Origin: Pseudoduganella lurida
GTDB taxonomy: Bacteria > Pseudomonadota > Gammaproteobacteria > Burkholderiales > Burkholderiaceae_D
NCBI RefSeq assembly: GCF_007830455.1
Contig: NZ_VLLB01000007.1
Coordinates: forward strand, 62,001-126,000
Length of the DNA stretch: 64,000 nucleotides
Reading direction: 5' to 3'
This document shows, piece by piece, positions 1-6,539 of this stretch (positions are counted from its first letter, which is position 1; each line of letters starts with the position of its first letter). The notes under the pieces were generated by a model that saw nothing but the letters and a program-made list of their open reading frames with translations, did no database searches and was not told the DNA's origin. The translations under genes were made by a program, and so were the position numbers.

Positions 1-46
1 AACAGTCGATCGGTTTCGACTGAACGGCCGGGCCGCGCATCCCATC

Positions 47-955
47 ATGATCACGCTTCCCGATTCCATCCGCGTCTTCGAACGGGGCTGGCTCTCCGCC
101 AACAACGTGCTGCTGGTCGGCCGCCACGACACGGCGCTGATCGACAGCGGCTATGTCACGCACGCGCCGCAAACGCTCGAGCTGGTGCGCCACGAACTGC
201 CGGGCCGCCGGCTCGACCGCCTGTACACCACGCACCTGCATTCCGACCACTGCGGTGGCAACGCGCTGCTCGAGGCGCACTTCGGCTGCGACACCTTCGT
301 GCCCGCGCCGGAAGAAGAGAAGGTGCGGCACTGGGACGAAGACGCGCTGGGCTTTCGCGCGCTGGGCCAGCAGTGCCCGCGCTTCCTGATCGACGGCGTG
401 GTCCGCCCCGGCGACGTGCTGACCCTGGGCGACCTGGAATGGCAGGTGCTGGGTGCGCCGGGCCACCAGGCCCACTCGCTGATCTGGTACTGCGCCGCGC
501 ACAAGCTGCTGGTCTCGGCCGATGCGCTGTGGCAGAACGGCTTCGGCGTGATCTTCCCCGAACTGGAAGGCGACGAAGGCTTCGAGGAAGCGGCCGCCAC
601 GCTGGACGTGATCGCGGCGCTGGACGTGGAGGTCGTCGTGCCCGGCCACGGCGCCATGTTCACCGATGTGGACGCGGCCCTGACCCGCGCCCGGCGCCGG
701 CTCGATTTCCTGTCGTCGAAACCGGCCAACAACGCCGAGTACGCGGTGAAGGTGCTGCTCAAGTTCCTGCTGCTGGAACGCCAGCGCATCCCCGTCGCCG
801 ACGTGCAGGCGCTGCTGGCCTCCATTCCCGTGGTCGTCGCCACCAACCTGCGCCACCTGCACAAGTCCGAAGCCGACCTCGCCGCCTGGGCCATCAAGCA
901 GCTCGTCCGGGGCCTCGCCGCGAAGATTGACGGCGACGACCTCGTCAATGTCTGA
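47..955 (+). CDS. MBL-fold metallo-hydrolase
   Basis: This 302-residue protein belongs to the metallo-beta-lactamase fold, a family of zinc or iron hydrolases. The metal-binding motif HLHSDH is at residues 63-68. Further candidate ligands are H140 or H143 (GAPGHQAH), D159 (SADAL) and H201 (VVPGHGAMF), so the active site looks complete. The C-terminal part, about residues 215-300, is helical and typical of MBL proteins annotated only generically. The ATG follows a short leader without a strong Shine-Dalgarno match. The substrate cannot be told from sequence. A pair of inverted palindromic repeats begins 15 nt after the stop. Confidence 0.85.
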   Translation: MITLPDSIRVFERGWLSANNVLLVGRHDTALIDSGYVTHAPQTLELVRHELPGRRLDRLYTTHLHSDHCGGNALLEAHFGCDTFVPAPEEEKVRHWDEDALGFRALGQQCPRFLIDGVVRPGDVLTLGDLEWQVLGAPGHQAHSLIWYCAAHKLLVSADALWQNGFGVIFPELEGDEGFEEAAATLDVIAALDVEVVVPGHGAMFTDVDAALTRARRRLDFLSSKPANNAEYAVKVLLKFLLLERQRIPVADVQALLASIPVVVATNLRHLHKSEADLAAWAIKQLVRGLAAKIDGDDLVNV

Positions 956-970
956 CCGGGCCAGCCAAGG

Positions 971-1125
971 CTGAGTCCGTGTCACACCAAGGGGTCAGGC
1001 GTAGTGACACGAGCTCAGCATTACCGCCTTTTTTGCCGTGCACGAGGGGCTGAAATCTCCGCGCAGGGGCCTACGGTTGAGTGCGTGTCACTACGCCTGA
1101 CCCCATAGGGTGACACGGGCTCGAC
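971..1125. repeat. Inverted pair of GTGTCAC-type palindromic repeats (REPIN-like)
   Basis: Two imperfect palindromes have cores at 979-1010 and 1085-1116. The first reads GTGTCAC, a central GGGGTCAGGC, then GTGACAC. The second is nearly its reverse complement over about 48 bp, so the pair is inverted around a 56-nt centre. It lies between the MBL hydrolase stop and the nitronate monooxygenase promoter. Related 35-bp elements occur at 23763, 23878, 27492, 36133 (split) and 36266. Confidence 0.75.
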
Positions 1126-1153
1126 GGTGGATAGAGCGATTCGTCTAGAATTC

Positions 1154-1182
1154 GTACGACCGTACTTTTTCGGGTCTATAAT
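1154..1182 (+). promoter_or_regulatory. Promoter with inverted-repeat operator for nitronate monooxygenase
   Basis: A perfect TATAAT -10 box is at 1177-1182, 36 nt before the ATG at 1218. Where a -35 box would sit there is instead a perfect inverted repeat GTACG-AC-CGTAC (1154-1165) with A/T-rich flanks. This is the kind of site bound by TetR-family repressors. A second inverted repeat, TTGAT-CTG-ATCAA (1186-1198), falls at the expected transcription start. No regulator gene is adjacent. Confidence 0.5.
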
Positions 1183-1217
1183 CGATTGATCTGATCAACC
1201 TCAAAAGCGAGTCGACC

Positions 1218-2171
1218 ATGGCCGTGCCAAGCGTGTTGCAAAACCTGTCTCTTCCCGTTATCGCTTCGCCGATGTTCATCGCCAGCGGCCCCGCGCTCGT
1301 GGCGGCGCAGTGCAAGGCCGGCATCGTCGGGTCGTTCCCGGCGCTGAACGCCCGGCCGGCCGAGCTGCTCGATTCGTGGCTGACGGACCTGCAGAAGGAG
1401 CTGGCCGAGTTCCAGGCTGCCCATCCGGATAAAAAGGTGGGGCCGATCGCCGTCAACCAGATCGTCCACCAGTCGAACGACCGCCTCGCCCATGACGTGG
1501 AAGTGTGCGTCAAGCACCGCGTGCCGATCATCATCTCGTCGCTGCGCGCCCCGCCGAAGGAGATGCTGGACGCGATCCACAGCTATGGCGGCATCGTGCT
1601 GCACGACGTGATCTCGCTGCGCCACGCGCAGAAGGCGCTGGAGGCGGGTGTCGATGGCCTGATCCTCGTCGCGGCCGGCGCAGGCGGCCATGCCGGCATG
1701 CTGTCGCCGTTCGCGCTGGTCGGCGAAGTGCGCAAGATCTTCGACGGTCCCATCGCGCTGTCCGGCGCGATCGCCACGGGCGATGCGATCCTGGCGGCCC
1801 AGGCGATGGGCGCGGACTTCGCCTATATCGGCTCGCGCTGGCTGGCCACGCAGGAGTCGAACGTGACGGATGCCTACCGCGACGCGATCGTTGAATCGGC
1901 CGCGGCGGACGTGGTCTACACGAACCTGTTCACGGGCGTGCACGGCAACTACCTGAAGAAATCGATCGTGGCGGCCGGCCTGGATCCGGACGCGCTGCCC
2001 GAGTCGGACAAGAGCGCGATGAGCTTCGGCTCGTCCAGCGCCAAGGCCTGGCGCGACATCTGGGGTGCCGGCCAGGGCGTGGGCCTGATGAATGACGTGC
2101 CGACGGTGGCCGAGATGGTGGAGCGCCTGAAGGCCGAGTACGACGCGGCCCGCCGCCGTCTGGCCCTGTAA
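1218..2171 (+). CDS. Nitronate monooxygenase family (2-nitropropane dioxygenase-like)
   Basis: This 317-residue protein is a TIM-barrel flavoprotein of the nitronate monooxygenase/NPD family, which oxidises alkyl nitronates with FMN and oxygen. Family hallmarks are the N-terminal PVIASPMFIASGP strand, GAGGHAG at about residues 154-160 (the His region used in catalysis and FMN phosphate contact) and a later FAYIGSRW segment. Length is normal for the class I bacterial enzyme. It is monocistronic: its own promoter is at 1154-1182 and a bidirectional terminator follows the stop. Related enoyl-reductase-like NPD proteins cannot be excluded. Confidence 0.88.
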   Translation: MAVPSVLQNLSLPVIASPMFIASGPALVAAQCKAGIVGSFPALNARPAELLDSWLTDLQKELAEFQAAHPDKKVGPIAVNQIVHQSNDRLAHDVEVCVKHRVPIIISSLRAPPKEMLDAIHSYGGIVLHDVISLRHAQKALEAGVDGLILVAAGAGGHAGMLSPFALVGEVRKIFDGPIALSGAIATGDAILAAQAMGADFAYIGSRWLATQESNVTDAYRDAIVESAAADVVYTNLFTGVHGNYLKKSIVAAGLDPDALPESDKSAMSFGSSSAKAWRDIWGAGQGVGLMNDVPTVAEMVERLKAEYDAARRRLAL

Positions 2172-2186
2172 CGCCATCCACCATGG

Positions 2187-2210
2187 AAAAAGGGGCCGCG
2201 GCCCCTTTTT
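2187..2210. terminator. Bidirectional intrinsic terminator
   Basis: A GC-only stem AGGGGCC/GGCCCCT is flanked by A-run and T-run on its two sides (AAAAA...TTTTTT). It therefore can end both the forward nitronate monooxygenase transcript and reverse transcription from the YcaC-like hydrolase. Confidence 0.75.
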
Positions 2211-2219
2211 TGCGTTAAC

Positions 2220-2352
2220 GCGGCTTTACTGCGCGTGGTTTTACTGCGTGTGGCTTTACTACCTGCGGCTTTACTACCTGCGGCTTTACTACTTGCGGCT
2301 TTACTGCGTGCGACTTTACCGCGTGCGACCTTACTGCCAGCGGCTTACTGCG
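2220..2352. repeat. 15-bp minisatellite, about 8.9 copies, overlapping a stop codon
   Basis: Eight 15-bp units of consensus GCGGCTTTACTACCT run from 2220 to 2339, followed by a 13-bp partial unit lacking one T (2340-2352). The last, partial unit contains the TAA stop of the reverse-strand YcaC-like hydrolase. Read on the reverse strand in the hydrolase frame past its stop, the repeats stay open and would encode a Lys/Ala/Ser-rich tail (SKAAG-type units). Confidence 0.9.
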
Positions 2353-3052
2353 GCTGCGCCGGCACCGGCGCGAGCGTCTCGTGCTGCGACGTGATGCGCT
2401 GCGGCGCCTTGTGCACCATCGTGTAGGCGTAGTCGACGCCCATGCCGTACGCACCCGAGTGCTCGCGCACGATCTTCATCACGGCATCATAGGTATCGCG
2501 GTGTGCCCAGTCGCGCTGCCATTCCAGCAGCACCTGCTGCCAGGTGACGGGCACCACGCCGGCCTGGATCATGCGCTGCATCGCGAAGTCGTGCGCTTCC
2601 TTCGACGTGCCGCCCGAGGCATCGGCCACCATGTAGATCTCGTAGTCGCCTTCCAGCATCGCGCACAGGGCGAAGGTGGTGTTGCACACTTCCGTCCACA
2701 GGCCCGCCACGATCACCTTCTTGCGGCCGTTGGCGGCCAGCGCATCGCGCACCTTCTGGTCGTCCCACGAATTCATCGACGTGCGTTCCAGGATCGGCTG
2801 GCCGGGGAACACATCCAGCAGTTCCGGATACGTGTGGCCCGAGAAGCTCAGCGTCTCGACGGTGGTGATGGTGGCGGGGATGTTGAAGACCCTGGCGGCC
2901 TTGGCCAGCCCGACCGTGTTGTTCTTCAGGACCTGGCGGTCGATCGACTGCACGCCGAAGGCCATCTGCGGCTGGTGGTCGATGAAGATGATCTGGCTGT
3001 TCTGCGGGGTCAGGACTTCGAGCTTGGCGGTATTCGTAGCGGTCGTGTTCAT
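2345..3052 (-). CDS. Isochorismatase-family hydrolase, YcaC-like
   Basis: This 235-residue cysteine hydrolase of the isochorismatase-like superfamily resembles YcaC. The expected triad is visible: D25 in FIDHQP, a Lys at 111/112 (GRKKVIVAG) and C123 in GLWTEVCNTT. The chosen ATG at 3052 has a GAGGTG Shine-Dalgarno just upstream. An in-frame start nine codons earlier (3079) is less likely. The natural substrate of YcaC-type enzymes is unknown. It lies 100 bp downstream of, and co-directional with, the ECF sigma factor gene, and its leader has an inverted repeat that could be an operator. Its stop sits inside a minisatellite. Confidence 0.85.
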   Translation of the reverse strand: MNTTATNTAKLEVLTPQNSQIIFIDHQPQMAFGVQSIDRQVLKNNTVGLAKAARVFNIPATITTVETLSFSGHTYPELLDVFPGQPILERTSMNSWDDQKVRDALAANGRKKVIVAGLWTEVCNTTFALCAMLEGDYEIYMVADASGGTSKEAHDFAMQRMIQAGVVPVTWQQVLLEWQRDWAHRDTYDAVMKIVREHSGAYGMGVDYAYTMVHKAPQRITSQHETLAPVPAQPQ

Positions 3053-3072
3053 GGGGCACCTCGGATGGTTGA

Positions 3073-3097
3073 TCTGCACCGAAAATGGTAGTGCAGA
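3073..3097 (-). promoter_or_regulatory. Inverted repeat, possible operator of the YcaC-like gene
   Basis: Perfect 7-bp arms TCTGCAC and GTGCAGA are separated by 11 nt and lie 20 nt upstream of the hydrolase start. This is in the size class of LysR or MerR-type operator sites. No such regulator is next to it. Confidence 0.35.
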
Positions 3098-3152
3098 CCT
3101 GCCCCGCTGCCCATGGGTCTTAGGTGGGAGCGCCGCTACCCCTGCATGGGGT

Positions 3153-3923
3153 TCACGCCGGCACCAGCCGGCGGCGCGGCGCCACCACGTACAGCGCCGT
3201 GTCGAGGCTCAGCAGCAGCGCCACGCGGCCGTAGCGCAGCACCGCCACGCCCCAGCCGCCGTTGATGCCCTGCAGCCGCGCCGTAGTCCCCGCCCGGCAC
3301 AGCGTGCGTGCCAGCGCCTGCGGCGTGGTGCCGGCATCCGCAATCACTTCGCTGCCGGTGACGAGCCGCACCACGGCATCCTCGTCATGCCGCGCGATGG
3401 CATCGACGAACGCCTGCGCCAGCTCTGCACTGTCGGCATTCGCACCGCGGCGCGCCGGTCCCGTCTGCACGCGCGACTTCGCCCGCCGCACCAGCTGGCG
3501 CGAATGCTCCGTCTTCACGTCCAGGATGGCGGCGATCTGCGCATGGGGCACGTCGAACACCTCGTGCAGCAGCAGCGCGGCGCGCTCGGCCGGCGACAGG
3601 CGCTGCAGCATCAGCAGCACGCCGTACGACAGCTCGCACAGCCGCTCCACCGTGTCCTCGCCGGACGGCAGCGCGTCGTCCAGCCAGGCTTCCGGCAACG
3701 CGTCCTGTTCCCGTTTCAGCCGCCGCAGCCGGTCGATGGCCAGCCGCGTCGCCACCGTCGTCAGCCAGGCAACGGGGGTGACGAGTTCGCGCGGCCCGGC
3801 CGCATGCCAGCGCAGCCAGGTGTCCTGCACCACGTCTTCCGCCTCGGCCAGGCTGCCCAGCATCCGGTAGGCGATCGACAGCAGGCGCCGGCGCGACGCT
3901 TCGAAGGTTTCAAGCTGGTTCAT
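3153..3923 (-). CDS. ECF RNA polymerase sigma factor, ECF41/SigJ-like, shortened C-terminus
   Basis: This 256-residue protein has sigma-70 region 2 (about residues 10-75, with AEDVVQDTWLRW), region 4 (about 105-155, with a SPAERAALLLHEVF helix and HTH) and then about 95 residues resembling the SnoaL-like domain of ECF41 factors. In that domain the usual DGGGK and NPDKL signatures are degenerate: IADAG replaces the first, and YVVAPRRRL stands at the second. ECF41 factors use this fused domain, not a separate anti-sigma factor. The start at 3923 was chosen for its AGGAG six nt upstream. A TGTCAC-N17-CGTC promoter just upstream suggests autoregulation. It is divergent from clpP. Confidence 0.82.
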   Translation of the reverse strand: MNQLETFEASRRRLLSIAYRMLGSLAEAEDVVQDTWLRWHAAGPRELVTPVAWLTTVATRLAIDRLRRLKREQDALPEAWLDDALPSGEDTVERLCELSYGVLLMLQRLSPAERAALLLHEVFDVPHAQIAAILDVKTEHSRQLVRRAKSRVQTGPARRGANADSAELAQAFVDAIARHDEDAVVRLVTGSEVIADAGTTPQALARTLCRAGTTARLQGINGGWGVAVLRYGRVALLLSLDTALYVVAPRRRLVPA

Positions 3924-3944
3924 CGCATTCTCCTTTGCGCACAT

Positions 3945-3971
3945 GACGAACGGGAACCCGGCAGCGTGACA
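3945..3971 (-). promoter_or_regulatory. Candidate ECF41-type promoter of the sigma factor gene
   Basis: On the reverse strand TGTCAC (3971-3966) is followed after 17 nt by CGTC (3948-3945), about 22 nt before the sigma factor ATG. ECF41 promoters are described as TGTCACA at -35 and CGTC at -10 with about 16 nt between, so this fits except for the seventh base of the -35. Confidence 0.6.
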
Positions 3972-3991
3972 GCGCATCGAAAAAATATTCT

Positions 3992-4018
3992 CGTCACGCG
4001 GCGGTTGCGTCCTGCGTC
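3992..4018 (+). promoter_or_regulatory. Candidate ECF41-type promoter of clpP
   Basis: CGTCAC (3992-3997), 17 nt, then CGTC (4015-4018), 31 nt before the clpP-like ATG. The spacing is identical to the promoter facing the sigma factor gene, which supports joint control of both genes by that factor. The -35 has one mismatch to TGTCAC. Confidence 0.5.
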
Positions 4019-4049
4019 AACAGGCAACCACCCACCCACCGGAGCCGCC

Positions 4050-4634
4050 ATGAACCTGATTCCCACCGTCGTCGAAAACACCGGCCGCGTCGAACGCGCC
4101 TACGATATCTACTCGCGGCTGCTGCGCGAGCGCATCGTCTTCCTGGTCGGCCCCGTCACGGACGAATCGGCCAACCTGATCGTCGCGCAGCTGCTGTTCC
4201 TGGAATCCGAAAACCCCGACAAGGACGTGTCACTGTACATCAACTCGCCCGGCGGTTCCGTCTACGCGGGCATGGCCATTCACGACACGATGCAGTTCAT
4301 CCGCCCGCAAGTGGCCACGATCTGCACGGGGTTCGCGGCCAGCATGGGCGCATGGCTGCTGGCGGCGGGGGCGAAGGGCAAGCGCTATGCGTTGCCGAAT
4401 GCCCGCATCATGATCCACCAGCCCAGCGGCGGTTCGCAGGGCACGGCGGCGGACGTGGAGATCCAGGCGCGCGAGGTGCTGCACCTGCGCGAGAAAATGA
4501 ACCGCATCCTCGCCGAGCGCACCGGGCAGGACGTGGCCCGCGTGGCGCGCGACACGGAGCGCGACCGCTACATGTCCGCCAGCGAGGCGCTCGACTATGG
4601 CCTGGTCGACGAGGTGCTGGCAGTACGGGCTTAG
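4050..4634 (+). CDS. clpP: ATP-dependent Clp protease proteolytic subunit (stand-alone ClpP paralogue)
   Basis: This 194-residue ClpP serine protease subunit normally forms a tetradecameric barrel fed by ClpA or ClpX. The catalytic triad is intact: S98 (GFAASMGA), H123 (MIHQPSGG) and D172 (TERDRYM). The substrate-groove motif INSPGGSVYAGMAI is at 64-77. F95 replaces the usual Gln of GQAASMG. It is not next to tig, clpX or lon as the main betaproteobacterial clpP is, so it is probably a second, conditionally expressed copy under the divergent ECF factor. Its TAG stop overlaps the stop of the convergent phosphoribosyltransferase gene. Confidence 0.9.
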   Translation: MNLIPTVVENTGRVERAYDIYSRLLRERIVFLVGPVTDESANLIVAQLLFLESENPDKDVSLYINSPGGSVYAGMAIHDTMQFIRPQVATICTGFAASMGAWLLAAGAKGKRYALPNARIMIHQPSGGSQGTAADVEIQAREVLHLREKMNRILAERTGQDVARVARDTERDRYMSASEALDYGLVDEVLAVRA

Positions 4635-5212
4635 GCCTGGTTCGACGACAGCGCCGCGTTGTCGATGGCCCACAGGCCCGGCAGGTTGCGCCAGTAGCCG
4701 TAGGCATCCATGCCGTAGCCGACCACGAAGCGGTTCGGGATCACCAGGCCCACCAGGTCCGGCTTGACGGGCTTGGCCTTGCCGATCGCCTTGTCGGCAA
4801 ACACGGCGATCACGACTTCCCGCGCGCCCATGTCCAGCAGGCGCTGCTTCACGTGGGCCAGCGTCTCGCCCTCGTCGAGGATGTCGTCGACGACGATCAC
4901 GGTGCGGCCTGCCACGTTCGAGCGGGGCACCACCTTCCACACCACTTCGCCGCCGCGGTCCTCGTCGCCGTAGCGGCTCACGTGGATGTAATCGAATTCG
5001 AGCGGGAAGGTCAGCTGCGGCAGCAGGTTGCCCGTGAAGACGACGGCGCCGCCCATCACGCCCAGCACCAGCGGGAATTCTTCCTGCGTGGCGTAGCGCG
5101 CGTTCAGCGCGTCGGCGACATGGCGGACGGCGTCCTGCACCTGCTGTGCGGTGAAGATTTCTTCCGCGCTGTCCAGCAGTGCACGGGCCCGTTGATGATG
5201 AAATTCTTGCAT
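4631..5212 (-). CDS. hpt: Hypoxanthine/guanine phosphoribosyltransferase
   Basis: This 193-residue purine salvage enzyme transfers phosphoribose from PRPP to hypoxanthine or guanine. The PRPP-binding loop VIVVDDILDEGETL is at about residues 105-118, and the Lys/Val base-recognition stretch KPDLVGLVIPNRFVVGYGMD follows. Length is normal. The gene is convergent with clpP and the two stop codons overlap (TAA on one strand, TAG on the other), so neither has room for its own terminator. The exact base preference is inferred from family. Confidence 0.85.
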   Translation of the reverse strand: MQEFHHQRARALLDSAEEIFTAQQVQDAVRHVADALNARYATQEEFPLVLGVMGGAVVFTGNLLPQLTFPLEFDYIHVSRYGDEDRGGEVVWKVVPRSNVAGRTVIVVDDILDEGETLAHVKQRLLDMGAREVVIAVFADKAIGKAKPVKPDLVGLVIPNRFVVGYGMDAYGYWRNLPGLWAIDNAALSSNQA

Positions 5213-5479
5213 GGTGTCGAACGTAAAACAGGTGAAGGAGGGCGCAATTATCCGCGATCCCGGCGAAAAACGAAGCGCACATCGTGGCCCGTCCCGGCAT
5301 GCTGCGGCGCATGACGGATGCCGTCGCGCATGGCTGCACCCTCCCGGCCATGAAATCCTCTCCGCCCCGGCATGTCCCTATGGCAGTGCAGCAAACCTGT
5401 CCTCAGTGTTAGTGGCTTAACAAAGTGCAGCCACCGGCTGGCTTAGCCTGTACCGATTCAATGGATACGGGAGCATCGC

Positions 5480-6460
5480 ATGGCACGGTTGAGTGGAACG
5501 AAGAAGATCCTGGCGGTCGCGGGTGCGCTGGCCATCGCGCACCTGGTGGTGCGCGCCAAAACGCAGCAGGCCGAGGCCGAGAATCCGCCGGCCGGCCAGT
5601 TCGTCACCGTCGATGGCGTGCGGCTGCATTATCTCGAGCGGGGCGAAGGACCCGTCGTCGTGCTGTTGCACGGGAATGGCGCCACGTCGCTGGACTTCGA
5701 GCTGTCCGGCCTGATCGACCACCTGGCGCGGGACCACAAGGTGATCGCCTTCGACCGCCCTGGCTTCGGCTACAGCGAACGGCCGCGCACGACGATCTGG
5801 ACGCCGGCCGAGCAGGCCGCGCTGCTGGGCAAGGCGCTGAAGGAACTGGGGATTTCGCAGGCCGTCGCGGTTGGCCATTCCTGGGGCACGCTGGTGGCGC
5901 TGGCGATGGCGCTCGACGCGCCGGACCTGGTGCGCGGCCTGGTGCTGATGTCCGGCTACTACTATCCGAGCGCGCGGATGGACGTGGCGCTCATGTCCGC
6001 ACCCGCCATCCCGGTGGTGGGCGACGTGCTGCGGCATACCGTGTCGCCGCTGCTGGGCCGCCTGCTGTGGCCGAAGTTCATCGGCCGCATCTTCAGCCCG
6101 CGCGAGGAGGCGGCCCGCTTCAAGCCGTGGCCGAAGTGGCTGTCGCTGCGCCCCTCGCAGCTGCGCGCGGCCGGTGCCGAATCGGCGCTCATGATTCCGG
6201 CGGCCGCCACGCTGAACAAGCGCTACCCTGAAATCACGATGCCGGTGGCGATCTTCTCGGGCGCCGGCGACAAGATCGTCACGCACGAGCACAATGCCGA
6301 GCGGCTGCACCGCGAACTGCTGCAAAGCCGGCTGCACACGATCGAGGATGCCGGCCACATGCTGCACTACGTGGCGCAGGAGGAGATCGTGCGTGCCGTG
6401 GACGATATCGTCGAGCGCCGCCCCGGCATGTCGTTCCAGCAGACCACGCACCATTCCTGA
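5480..6460 (+). CDS. Alpha/beta hydrolase, membrane-anchored
   Basis: This 326-residue alpha/beta hydrolase has a hydrophobic N-terminal segment (about residues 9-25) that is likely a membrane anchor or uncleaved signal. The oxyanion motif HGNG is at 64-67, the nucleophile S134 is in GHSWG, the acid is D264 (GAGDKIV) and the catalytic His is H293 (DAGHML). The triad is therefore complete. Similarity is to epoxide-hydrolase/haloperoxidase-type lipases, but no specific substrate can be named. The 267-bp gap upstream contains no recognisable gene; the hpt promoter must also lie there. Confidence 0.82.
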   Translation: MARLSGTKKILAVAGALAIAHLVVRAKTQQAEAENPPAGQFVTVDGVRLHYLERGEGPVVVLLHGNGATSLDFELSGLIDHLARDHKVIAFDRPGFGYSERPRTTIWTPAEQAALLGKALKELGISQAVAVGHSWGTLVALAMALDAPDLVRGLVLMSGYYYPSARMDVALMSAPAIPVVGDVLRHTVSPLLGRLLWPKFIGRIFSPREEAARFKPWPKWLSLRPSQLRAAGAESALMIPAAATLNKRYPEITMPVAIFSGAGDKIVTHEHNAERLHRELLQSRLHTIEDAGHMLHYVAQEEIVRAVDDIVERRPGMSFQQTTHHS

Positions 6461-6539
6461 CAGCGGCAGGGCCAGCGCGCCCTGCACCGGAGGGGCCCCG
6501 CGCGGTATCATGGGGCTCTTCGAGTTCCTGCTACCGACC

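Noticed and set aside
1186..1198. TTGAT-CTG-ATCAA as an FNR/ANR box
   Set aside because: The half-sites are separated by 3 nt rather than 4, and the site sits at the transcription start, not at an activating position.
2220..2352. Tandem 15-bp repeats as a CRISPR array
   Set aside because: Units are contiguous without spacers and far shorter than CRISPR repeats; no cas gene is present.
2676..4049. Long forward frame in frame with clpP reaching far upstream
   Set aside because: It runs antisense through the hydrolase and sigma factor genes. ClpP homology starts at 4050 and the promoter lies just before it.
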